NCBI RefSeq assembly: GCF_007176755.1
Contig: NZ_BJTV01000004.1
Span: forward strand, 124,001-188,000
Direction of reading: 5' to 3'
DNA length: 64,000 bases
Source of the DNA: Streptomyces sp. 1-11
Lineage (GTDB): Bacteria; Actinomycetota; Actinomycetes; Streptomycetales; Streptomycetaceae
In this document: piece after piece, positions 26,810-34,639 of the stretch
Numbering within the stretch: the first letter of the stretch is position 1
Layout: the number at the start of each line of letters is the position of its first letter
Position numbers and translations under genes: made by a program
Notes under the pieces: model-generated
The model's database searches: none
Told to the model about the DNA's origin: nothing
Seen by the model: only the letters and a program-made list of their open reading frames with translations

Positions 26810-28324
26810 GTGTACGACTCAGTCACCGCCGAGGCGGGGCTGGCCGAGGAGCTGGCCTCCGTCCGGCCCGGTCTGCTGCCCCGGTACCGGGCCGCGCTGC
26901 CCGGCGCCCGGGCGGCGGTGCTGACCCGGCTGTGGCGGGCCCTGGCGTACGAGCCGCTGCCGTGGATCTCCCGCCGCACCGGTTCGGGGCACGGCCTGGT
27001 GCTGCGGCTCGCCGACGGCCGGGACCTGGCGGGGCCGCCGGCGGACCCGTACGCGACCGCCGGGTACGTCACGTCCGTACGCCTCGGCCGGGAGCGCTAC
27101 GACGACCCGGCGCGCCTGATGACCGACCTCGCGGTGCCGCACGCCGCCGGTTTCGCGGCCGAGCTGGCGCACAGCACGGCGTCGCTGGCCCTCTCCCGGG
27201 CCGGCGCGGACCCGGCGCGGAGCCGGCCGGAGCGGGACTGGGAGTGGGAGCAGCGGGTGACGGACGGTCATCCCTACCATCCCAACTGCCGTTCCCGGCC
27301 CGGTTTCTCGGTGGCGGACCAGCTGGCCTACGCACCGGAGCACGCTTCGGTGGTGGAGCTGGGGACGGTCCCGGTGGCGGCGGAGCGGTGTCTGCTGTCG
27401 GGCGAGTGGCCGGACGAACTCCGGTACGGGGGGCGGCTGTTGCTGCCGGTGCATCCCTGGCAGGCGGACCATGTGCTCAAGCGGCCGTACGACCCCTGGC
27501 GGTCCGCGCATCCGCTGATGTCGCTGCGGACGCTGGCCCTGCCCGGCGGGCCCCACGTCAAGACCGCGCTGAGCGCCCGGCTGACCTCGTCGGTGCGGGA
27601 CATCTCCCGGTACTCCGTCGAAGTGGCGGCGGCCCTGTCGGAGTTCGCGACGGACCTGGCGGGCCGCACCGGCGGCCTGCTGCACATCACCCGCACGCTG
27701 GGCGCGGTCACCGCGCACTCCCCCGATCTGGCCGCACTGCTGCGGGAGCCGCCCGCCGCGTACGCGGGCCCCGGCGAGCGGGTGCTGCCGGTCGCGGCGC
27801 TGCCCGGCACCGGTCTGCCGGGCTCCCCCGCCTGGCTGGCCGCTTTCGCCCGGCTGGCGCTGACGGTGGGTCTGCGGCTGCTGGACCTCGGTGTGGCCCT
27901 GGAGGCCCACGGCCAGAACCTGCTGGTGATCACTTCGGCGGACGGCACCCCGTTGCGGCTGGTCTACCGGGACCTCGCCGACATCCGGATCAGTCCCGCC
28001 CGGCTGACCCGGCACGGCGTCACCCCGCCCCCGCTGACCGGGCGTCTGGTCACGGACGACGAAACGGCCCTGCGCCGCAAGCTGTTCGGCTCGCTGGTGG
28101 CCGGCGCCCTCGCCGGCACGGCGGGCTCGGCGCCGGCGCTCGGGGCGGCGCTGGCGGCGGCGCTGCCCGCGCTGCCGGACACGCCCGACCTCGCCGTCCT
28201 GCGCGAAGGCCCCCTGCCCGCCAAGGCGCTGACGCTGATGCGGCTGTCCCCGGAGACCCCCGGCGACCAGTGGACCGCGCTGCCCAACCCGCTCGTTTTG
28301 GAGCCCGGCACCCGAGATCAATAA
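26810..28324 (+). CDS. IucA/IucC-family NIS siderophore synthetase (second of pair)
   Basis: A 504-residue homologue of the divergent synthetase. It has VTDGHPYHPNCRSRPGFS, LLPVHPWQADHVL, HVKTALSARLTSSVRDISR, VALEAHGQNLLVI and LVYRDLADIRISP, and ends TALPNPLVL. The catalytic His and Asn of the HGQN motif are kept. GAGGAG lies six bases before the GTG. Two synthetases imply a product made by two condensations, as for aerobactin- or achromobactin-like compounds. No hydroxylase, decarboxylase, exporter or receptor gene is adjacent. Confidence 0.93.
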   Translation: MYDSVTAEAGLAEELASVRPGLLPRYRAALPGARAAVLTRLWRALAYEPLPWISRRTGSGHGLVLRLADGRDLAGPPADPYATAGYVTSVRLGRERYDDPARLMTDLAVPHAAGFAAELAHSTASLALSRAGADPARSRPERDWEWEQRVTDGHPYHPNCRSRPGFSVADQLAYAPEHASVVELGTVPVAAERCLLSGEWPDELRYGGRLLLPVHPWQADHVLKRPYDPWRSAHPLMSLRTLALPGGPHVKTALSARLTSSVRDISRYSVEVAAALSEFATDLAGRTGGLLHITRTLGAVTAHSPDLAALLREPPAAYAGPGERVLPVAALPGTGLPGSPAWLAAFARLALTVGLRLLDLGVALEAHGQNLLVITSADGTPLRLVYRDLADIRISPARLTRHGVTPPPLTGRLVTDDETALRRKLFGSLVAGALAGTAGSAPALGAALAAALPALPDTPDLAVLREGPLPAKALTLMRLSPETPGDQWTALPNPLVLEPGTRDQ

Positions 28325-28333
28325 GATCCGCCG

Positions 28334-29596
28334 ATGATCAGAAGACAACGGCTGGCGGCGGGAGTGTGCGCTCTCCTCGCCGCCCTGACGGCCGGGCTCG
28401 CGTTCCCCGCCGGGGCCGTAGCCGACGAGACGGAACAGTCCGCCCCGAAGGTCGAACTGGTGCTGGACGTCAGCGGTTCCATGCGGACACGGGACATCGA
28501 CGGCGGTACCCGGATGGCCGCGGCGAAGCAGGCGTTCAACGAGGTGCTCGACGCCACGCCGGAGGAGGTCGAGCTCGGCATACGCACGCTCGGCGCCGAC
28601 TACCCGGGCAACGACCGCAAGACGGGCTGCAAGGACACCGCGCAGCTCTACCCGGTCGGACCGCTGGACCGGACCGAGGCGAAGACCGCGGTGGCCACCC
28701 TGGCCCCGACCGGCTGGACGCCGATCGGTCCCGCGCTGCTGAAGGCCGCCGGCGACCTGGACGGCGGTGAGGGCGCCCGCCGTATCGTCCTCATCAGCGA
28801 CGGCGAGGACACCTGCCAGCCGCTGGACCCGTGCGAGGTGGCCCGCGAGATAGCGGCCAAGGGCATCGGGCTGACCATCGACACCCTCGGCCTGGTCCCG
28901 GACGCCAAGACCCGCGACCAGCTCAGCTGCATCGCGGACGCGACCGGCGGCACCTACACCTCCGTGCGGCACAAGGAGGAACTGAGCGACCGTGTCGGGC
29001 AGTTGGTCGACCGGGCGGCCGATCCGGTGGTGACGCCGGTGGTCACCGAGGGCGCCGGCGAGTGCGCCGCGGCGCCGGCCCTGAAGTCCGGTCTCTACAC
29101 CGACCGCGAGGAGTTCGGGCAGCAGCGCTGGTACAAGGTCGAGGTGAACCCGGGCCAGGAGCTGCGCGCCTCCGTGAGCGTGGCGGACGACCGGGCCGTC
29201 CACCCCGACTACGGGGTCCTGCTGCGGGCGGTGACGCTGCACGGCCGGGAGATCGTGCGCGGTGAGGCGGCGGGCAACGGCCGCACCGACGTGATCTCCA
29301 CGGGCCTGCGGTACCCGAGGCCCGCGAGCGACGACGACGAGGCGACCGCGGAGACCGTGTGCCTGCAGGTCACCAACTCCTTCTCGGCCGCCGCGGGTGT
29401 CAAGACGACCCCGGGTCTGCCGCTGGAGCTGACCGTGGACGTGGTGGACGGGCCGTCGAAGGCGAGCGACGTGGCGGCCTTCGGTCTCGGCCGCGGCTGG
29501 TGGCTGCTCGGCGCGCTGGTGCTGGCCGGCTTCGTCGCCGGTCTGCTGTGGGGCTGGCTGTCACGCTGGCGGGTCGCGGTCTGGAGGACCAACTGA
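28334..29596 (+). CDS. Secreted VWA-domain protein with C-terminal anchor
   Basis: A 420-residue protein. A signal peptide (about 1-31, ending AGAVA) is followed by a von Willebrand A domain with the full MIDAS DVSGSM (about 45-50), GWTPIG and ISDGED, so metal-dependent ligand binding is likely. After about residue 230 comes a beta-rich domain and then a TM segment (WWLLGALVLAGFVAGLLWGW, near the C-terminus) with a short basic tail. It starts 9 bases after the NIS synthetase stop and overlaps the next gene by one base, so it may be transcribed with both. Confidence 0.88.
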   Translation: MIRRQRLAAGVCALLAALTAGLAFPAGAVADETEQSAPKVELVLDVSGSMRTRDIDGGTRMAAAKQAFNEVLDATPEEVELGIRTLGADYPGNDRKTGCKDTAQLYPVGPLDRTEAKTAVATLAPTGWTPIGPALLKAAGDLDGGEGARRIVLISDGEDTCQPLDPCEVAREIAAKGIGLTIDTLGLVPDAKTRDQLSCIADATGGTYTSVRHKEELSDRVGQLVDRAADPVVTPVVTEGAGECAAAPALKSGLYTDREEFGQQRWYKVEVNPGQELRASVSVADDRAVHPDYGVLLRAVTLHGREIVRGEAAGNGRTDVISTGLRYPRPASDDDEATAETVCLQVTNSFSAAAGVKTTPGLPLELTVDVVDGPSKASDVAAFGLGRGWWLLGALVLAGFVAGLLWGWLSRWRVAVWRTN

Positions 29597-30399
29597 TGCG
29601 AATCACACGTGCGCTGGGCGCCGCGCTGCTGGCGCTCGGCCTGGCCGCCGGTCCGGCGGCCGCAGACTCCACGCCGTCGCCGAGCGCCTCGGACGACGGC
29701 AAGGCGCCCACCCGGGCGGGCACCTCCTTCCGCACGGCGACGGAGCTGGAGCTGGGGCAGCGGGCCACCGCGTCCGGCTCCGCCGGCGACTACCTGTACT
29801 GGTCGTTCCCGGCGGACGCGGAACAGCGCCCGACGGTCGAGGCGACGGTGCGGCTGCCGCGGACGCACGGCACGCAGACCTGGCAGATCGACGTCTACGA
29901 CGGTCTGCGCCGCCGCCAGTCCTGCCAGTACGGCGCCGCGACCCGCACCGCGGGGCAGGGGACGTCCTCGGTCGAGCTGGCCTGCGTGCTGCGCACGGTG
30001 CGCGCCTGGGCGGAGCCGTGGGCCAACGACCCGCTGCCGGGCACCTATTACGTGCGGCTGACGGTGGTGGACCTGGCCTCGTCCGACCTCGGGCAGCCGG
30101 TGAGCACCGAGGTCCGCGTCGGCTCCAAGGACATCGGCGGCGCGGCGGCTGTGGACGGCTCGCTGGCGAAGCCGCTGGTCCCCGGGATCGCGGCCGAGTC
30201 ACGGGCCGGTGAGCAGGACGGCTCCAAGCCGGCGGTGCTGTCGGGCATCGAACCGGACGGCGGCTGGTCCTCCGGCTGGTGGTCCGACCGCTGGGTGTGG
30301 ACCGCGATCGGCGGAGTGCTGGCCGCGCTCGCCGGCATCGGCGGCTACGCGCTCACGCGCGGTTCGGGGCGCCCGTCCCGGGTACCGCCGTCCGTCTGA
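29596..30399 (+). CDS. Secreted, C-terminally anchored partner of the VWA protein
   Basis: A 267-residue protein with a signal peptide (ITRALGAALLALGLAAGPAAA), a beta-rich domain resembling pre-peptidase C-terminal (PPC) folds (ELELGQRATASGSAGDYLYWSF, WQIDVYDGLRRRQSCQ) and a TM segment (VWTAIGGVLAALAGIGGYAL). The start shares one base with the VWA stop (TGATG), which implies coupled expression and probably a cell-surface complex. I do not recognise a named family for the whole protein. Confidence 0.82.
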   Translation: MRITRALGAALLALGLAAGPAAADSTPSPSASDDGKAPTRAGTSFRTATELELGQRATASGSAGDYLYWSFPADAEQRPTVEATVRLPRTHGTQTWQIDVYDGLRRRQSCQYGAATRTAGQGTSSVELACVLRTVRAWAEPWANDPLPGTYYVRLTVVDLASSDLGQPVSTEVRVGSKDIGGAAAVDGSLAKPLVPGIAAESRAGEQDGSKPAVLSGIEPDGGWSSGWWSDRWVWTAIGGVLAALAGIGGYALTRGSGRPSRVPPSV

Positions 30400-30425
30400 T
30401 CCACGGACGCGTCCGGCTCGCAGAC

Positions 30426-30452
30426 GAAGGCCCGCCGCCCCGGCGGGCCTTC
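30426..30452. terminator. Bidirectional terminator hairpin
   Basis: GAAGGCCCGCC and GGCGGGCCTTC form an 11-bp perfect stem with a 5-base loop between the convergent VWA operon and the HxlR gene. Confidence 0.8.
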
Positions 30453-30463
30453 CGCGTCTTCGC

Positions 30464-31123
30464 TCACGGGCCGCCCGGGCCGGCCTCCCGCCGTCCGGTC
30501 CCCTCCCGCAGCGCCTCGGCGAGCGCGCCGTCGCCGGTCACGGTGATCTGCCCGGCCCGGACGGCGTCCGCCGGCGTCAGCTCGCCGCGGCAGACGGCCG
30601 CGCAGGTCGCCGAGTCCAGCACCAGCCGCGCGTCCACCGGGCCGGGCGCGGGCCCGTCCCCGTAGGCAGGGCCGTCCCCGGCGCCCAGGTGGAGATGGAA
30701 CTCGCCCTCCTCCAGCAGGACTTCGACGACCCCTTCGCCCTCCAGGGCCCGCAGCAGGGGCAGCGCGGACCAGTGCGCGCGGACCGCGTCCGTGGGCCGC
30801 CGCTCCCCCAGTTCGTTCTCGCCCCACTTCCCCAGGGCCTGCAGCACGGGCAGCAACGCGCGTCCGCGCTCGCTGAGTTCGTACACGTAGGCCGCGCCCG
30901 GCGGGGGCAGCCGCCGCCGGGTGGCGATGCCGTCGCGTTCCATGTCCTTCAGCCGGGAGGCGAGTACGTCCGTGCTCACGCCGGGCAGGTCGGCGTGCAG
31001 GTCCGTGTAGCGGCGCGGACCGGCCAGCAATTCCCGGACGATCAGCAGGGTCCAGCGGTCGCCCACGAGGTCCAGGGCGCGGGCTGCTGAGCAGTACTGG
31101 TCGTAGCTTCGGCGAGGTGACAT
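30464..31123 (-). CDS. HxlR-family regulator with C-terminal lipid/sterol-carrier-like domain
   Basis: A 219-residue protein. The HxlR winged helix covers about residues 8-105 (YCSAARALDLVGDRWTLLIVRELLAGPRRYTDL, VLASRLKDMERDGI, AAYVYELSERGRALLPVLQALGKWG). The C-terminal ~95 residues resemble an SCP2-like pocket seen in some HxlR proteins. Divergent from an aminotransferase gene. The 81-base gap between the two starts contains three GCTTGG half-sites, a likely operator for this protein. Confidence 0.85.
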   Translation of the reverse strand: MSPRRSYDQYCSAARALDLVGDRWTLLIVRELLAGPRRYTDLHADLPGVSTDVLASRLKDMERDGIATRRRLPPPGAAYVYELSERGRALLPVLQALGKWGENELGERRPTDAVRAHWSALPLLRALEGEGVVEVLLEEGEFHLHLGAGDGPAYGDGPAPGPVDARLVLDSATCAAVCRGELTPADAVRAGQITVTGDGALAEALREGTGRREAGPGGP

Positions 31124-31154
31124 GCGGCGCAGTCTAGACGGGTTGTTGGACTTT

Positions 31155-31181
31155 CCAAGCTCACGCTTGGTAAAACCAAGC
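31155..31181. promoter_or_regulatory. Three overlapping GCTTGG half-sites (HxlR operator)
   Basis: CCAAGCTCACGCTTGG (31155-31170) and GCTTGGTAAAACCAAGC (31165-31181) are two perfect palindromes sharing the central half-site. They lie between the divergent HxlR and aminotransferase genes. Confidence 0.65.
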
Positions 31182-31204
31182 AACACGAGTTCCCGGAGGG
31201 GCGC

Positions 31205-32416
31205 ATGGAGTTCCGGCAGTCGAACAAGCTCAGCGAGGTCTGTTACGAGATCCGCGGCCCGGTGATCGAGCACGCGGACGCGCTGGAGGAGGCGGGTCAC
31301 AGCGTGCTGCGCCTGAACACGGGCAACCCGGCGCTGTTCGGCTTCGAGGCGCCCGAGGAGATCCTCCAGGACATGATCCGGATGCTGCCCCGGGCGCACG
31401 GCTACACGGACTCGCGCGGTGTCCTGTCCGCCCGCCGCGCCGTGGCCCAGCGCTACCAGACCCTCGGCCTCGCGGTCGACGTCGACGACGTGTTCCTCGG
31501 CAACGGCGTCTCGGAGCTGGTCTCCATGGCCGTACAGGCGCTGGTCGAGGACGGCGACGAGATCCTCATCCCCGCCCCGGACTTCCCGCTGTGGACGGCG
31601 GTGACGACGCTGGCCGGCGGCAAGGCGGTGCACTACCTCTGCGACGAGCGGGCCGACTGGAACCCGGACCTGGCCGACCTGGAGTCGAAGATCACCGACC
31701 GCACCAAGGCCGTGGTGATCATCAACCCGAACAACCCCACCGGCGCGGTCTACCCGAAGGAGGTGGTGGAGGGCATCCTCGGCCTCGCCCGCCGGCACGG
31801 CCTGATGGTCCTCGCCGACGAGATCTACGACCAGATCCTCTACGACGACGCCGTCCACCACTCCGCCGCCGCCCTCGCCCCCGACCTGGTGGTCCTCACC
31901 TTCTGCGGCCTGTCGAAGACGTACCGGGTGGCCGGCTTCCGCTCCGGCTGGCTGGTCGTCACCGGGCCCAGGCAGCACGCGAAGGACTACCTGGAGGGCC
32001 TGACGATGCTGGCCTCCATGCGGCTGTGCGCCAACGCGCCCGCGCAGTACGCCATCCAGGCCGCGCTCGGCGGCCGCCAGTCCATCCGTGACCTCACCGC
32101 GCCCGGCGGACGGCTGCACGAGCAGCGCACCGTGGCCTGGGAGAAGCTCAACGAGATCCCCGGGGTGTCCTGCGTGAAGCCCAAGGGCGCGCTGTACGCC
32201 TTCCCGCGCCTGGACCCCAAGGTGCACCGGATCCACGACGACGAGCGGTTCGTCCTCGACCTGCTGCTGCGCGAGAAGATCCAGGTGGTCCAGGGCACCG
32301 GCTTCAACTGGCCCGCGCCCGACCACTTCCGCATCCTCACCCTTCCGCACGCACAGGACCTGGAGGCGGCGATCGGCCGGATCGGCCGCTTCCTCGGCGG
32401 ATACCGGCAGGGGTAG
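31205..32416 (+). CDS. Class I aminotransferase (AlaA-like)
   Basis: A 403-residue PLP-dependent aminotransferase. NPNNPTGAVYP is the conserved Asn/Pro region, VLADEIYDQILYDD holds the PLP-N1 Asp, and the Schiff-base Lys is in GLSKTYRVAGFRSGW (about 239). The N-terminus FRQSNKLSEVCYEIRGPV closely resembles AlaA-type alanine/glutamate-pyruvate aminotransferases, so alanine synthesis is the most likely role. GGAGGGG precedes the ATG. Expression is probably controlled by the divergent HxlR regulator. Confidence 0.92.
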   Translation: MEFRQSNKLSEVCYEIRGPVIEHADALEEAGHSVLRLNTGNPALFGFEAPEEILQDMIRMLPRAHGYTDSRGVLSARRAVAQRYQTLGLAVDVDDVFLGNGVSELVSMAVQALVEDGDEILIPAPDFPLWTAVTTLAGGKAVHYLCDERADWNPDLADLESKITDRTKAVVIINPNNPTGAVYPKEVVEGILGLARRHGLMVLADEIYDQILYDDAVHHSAAALAPDLVVLTFCGLSKTYRVAGFRSGWLVVTGPRQHAKDYLEGLTMLASMRLCANAPAQYAIQAALGGRQSIRDLTAPGGRLHEQRTVAWEKLNEIPGVSCVKPKGALYAFPRLDPKVHRIHDDERFVLDLLLREKIQVVQGTGFNWPAPDHFRILTLPHAQDLEAAIGRIGRFLGGYRQG

Positions 32417-32511
32417 CGGCGGCCGTCCGGACCGACCCGGCCTGCGGACGTCCTGAGCGGTGTGAAACCGTGCTGGAGCATGCGCTGAAGATCAGCAAGA
32501 AGGGCGTTGAC

Positions 32512-33111
32512 GTGGGTGACCTTTTGCTTGTCCGGCACGGAGAGACCGAGTGGTCGCGCTCCGGGCGGCACACCGGCCGGACCGATGTGCCCCTGACGGA
32601 GCACGGCCGGGAGGAGGCGCGCCGGCTGGCGCCGCTGGTCCGCTCGCACCGCATCGGCGCCGCGTTCGTCAGCCCGCTGCAGCGGGCCCGGGAGACCGCC
32701 GCGCTCATCGGCGTCCGCGACGCCCGGGTCGACGCCGACCTGTGCGAATGGGACTACGGCGGCTACGAGGGCGTGACCACGGTGGAGATCCAGCGCGAGC
32801 GGCCCGACTGGTTCCTGTTCACGGACGGGGTCGCGCCGGGCCCGCCGGATCATCCCGGGGAGAGCCCGGAGGAGGTCGGGGCGCGGGCGGACCGGATGCT
32901 CGGCAAGGTGGACGCCGCCCTGGCGAACACCGAGGGTGTGGTGCTGCTGATCGCCCACGGCCACTTCCTGCGGGTGCTCACCGCGCGACGGCTGGGGCTG
33001 CCGCCGCAGCACGGGGCGCTGTTCCAGCTCGCGACCGGCGCGCTGGGCCGGCTCGGCACCGAGCACGGGCGGCCCGTGGTCGCGGGGTGGAACGTCCGGG
33101 TGCCCGAATGA
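32512..33111 (+). CDS. Histidine phosphatase family protein
   Basis: A 199-residue phosphoglycerate-mutase-like phosphatase. The catalytic LVRHGETEWS is at residues 5-14, SPLQRARETA follows, the acid Glu is in CEWDYGGYEG and the second catalytic His in LLIAHGHFLRVLTAR. Start GTG 32512 follows AGAAGG; the GTG at 32470 would add 14 residues before the family's usual beginning. Substrate unknown; similar small enzymes act on sugar phosphates or nucleotides. Confidence 0.9.
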   Translation: MGDLLLVRHGETEWSRSGRHTGRTDVPLTEHGREEARRLAPLVRSHRIGAAFVSPLQRARETAALIGVRDARVDADLCEWDYGGYEGVTTVEIQRERPDWFLFTDGVAPGPPDHPGESPEEVGARADRMLGKVDAALANTEGVVLLIAHGHFLRVLTARRLGLPPQHGALFQLATGALGRLGTEHGRPVVAGWNVRVPE

Positions 33112-33221
33112 CCGGCCCCGCCTCCTGAGCCGGGCCCGTTGTCGGACCCCCGTCGTACGCTCGGGAAACGAGCCGCCGGTCCGGTGACCGAGGGATCCGG
33201 CGCCGTGGAAGGGGGCTCGCC

Positions 33222-33854
33222 GTGTCACGTCCGCCGACCGTCGCGCAGCGGCGGCTGATCGAGGCCGCCGATCCGGTGACCGGGCGGCTGCGGGGCACGC
33301 GGGCGCAACTGGAGGCGCTGGTGCGGCGGGGGCTCGCCTTCCGCCATCCGCGGCCGCCGCACGACCACTTCCTCACGCCCGCCGGGCACCGGGTGCGCGA
33401 GGCGGAGCCGCAGGCGCCGCCCGTCGCCGGGGAGGCGGAAACCGATGGCGGCGGGGGCTTCGCCGCGCGCGTCGGCGGCGAGGAGCGGGCGCCGGTGTCC
33501 GCGGCCGCCCGGCTGCGTGAGGTGCACAGCGCCTGGCAGGGGCTGCTGGAGCTGCGCCGGATGACCAACCCGGACGGCGCGACCGGCCGCCCGTGCGGCT
33601 GGGAGCGTACCCACCTGGTGCGGGCCGCCGCGCTCGCCCTGGAGGCGGCGGGGCACCGCCCGGCGGGCCCGGACGGCGACGGCTACCGGGTGCGGGCCAC
33701 ACCGCAGCCGGAGGCGGTCGCCGTGTACGGCCCCGACGAGCCGTTCCTGCGGGCGTGCGCGCAGACGCTGGAGCGGGCCGGCTGGCAGGCCGGCGCGTAC
33801 ACGGAGCCGCGGACGCGGGTGCGCTATCTGCTGGCGTCGCCGCGGCGGGCGTGA
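33222..33854 (+). CDS. Hypothetical protein
   Basis: A 210-residue basic, soluble protein. The N-terminal ~60 residues (TVAQRRLIEAADPVTGRLRGTRAQLEALVRRGLAF, LTPAGHRVRE) look like a winged-helix fold. The C-terminal ~110 residues include SAWQGLLELRRMTNPDG, PCGWERTHLVRAAALALEAAGH and AVYGPDEPFLRACAQTLERAGW. I recognise no named family. Confidence 0.7.
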   Translation: MSRPPTVAQRRLIEAADPVTGRLRGTRAQLEALVRRGLAFRHPRPPHDHFLTPAGHRVREAEPQAPPVAGEAETDGGGGFAARVGGEERAPVSAAARLREVHSAWQGLLELRRMTNPDGATGRPCGWERTHLVRAAALALEAAGHRPAGPDGDGYRVRATPQPEAVAVYGPDEPFLRACAQTLERAGWQAGAYTEPRTRVRYLLASPRRA

Positions 33855-34011
33855 GCCGCGGGCACGGCCGCGCCCGCGCGTGTCCGGCGATGGACGTGCG
33901 GCGCCGAGCGGCGTCGTGCACGACCGCGACGCGCCGCGGTCCGCGCCGTCCTCCCCGAAGACCTCCGGACAGCAGGCCCTGGGGTCTTTCGACCGATCCG
34001 GGCGAGAGGAC

Positions 34012-34413
34012 TCAAGCGTCGAGCAGCCCGGGCGGGTGCTCGGTGTCGTAGCGGGCCCGGGCCTCGGCGACGTACGCACGGTTGCGCTCGGCCCAGTGGG
34101 CCAGCCTGCGCAGCGTCGGCTGCAACTCGCGGGCGGCCGGCGTGAGCCCGTACTCCACCTTCGGCGGGACCGTCGGGTGCACGGTGCGCGTGACCAGGCC
34201 GTCGCGCTCCAGGTGGCGCAGGGTCAGGGAGAGCATGCGGCGGCTGATGCCCTCGATGCCGCGTTCCAGCTCCGTGAACCGGACGGGCCCCGCGGCGGCG
34301 GCCACGAGGATCTGTACGCTCCACTTGCCGGCCACCCGGTCGATGACCTCACGGACCGGGCAGGCGTCCGCGTCCGCCGCCCGGACGGTGACACCGGTGT
34401 TCCTGCGCGACAT
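34012..34413 (-). CDS. HxlR-family transcriptional regulator
   Basis: A 133-residue single-domain HxlR regulator with the usual N-terminal Cys (ACPVREVIDRVAGKWSVQIL, Cys at about 18), FTELERGIEGISRRMLSLTLRHLERDGLVTR and EYGLTPAARELQPTLRRLAHWA. GGAAGGAG precedes the ATG. The target is unknown. Confidence 0.9.
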   Translation of the reverse strand: MSRRNTGVTVRAADADACPVREVIDRVAGKWSVQILVAAAAGPVRFTELERGIEGISRRMLSLTLRHLERDGLVTRTVHPTVPPKVEYGLTPAARELQPTLRRLAHWAERNRAYVAEARARYDTEHPPGLLDA

Positions 34414-34578
34414 CGGGACTCCTTCCGCCCGCCGGTCCGCACGCTCGCCCACACAGCCCCGTCGCGCCCGTGACCGGCGACGGCGGCATCGCCACGAACA
34501 TAACCCCGCCGCCCGCCCTGCGCCGTTCCGCGCATCGGCCGCCGACTATGGCGGCCCGGACGAAAGCGCGGCGCCACG

Positions 34579-34628
34579 GCGGCGGGAGGCGGCGCGGGGC
34601 CGTGGGCCGCCGCGCCGCCTCCCGCCGC
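34579..34628. terminator. Terminator downstream of the purine permease
   Basis: Perfect 19-bp stem (34579-34597 with 34610-34628) and 12-base loop, beginning 12 bases beyond the permease stop on the minus strand. Confidence 0.8.
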
Positions 34629-34639
34629 ACGCGTCCCGC

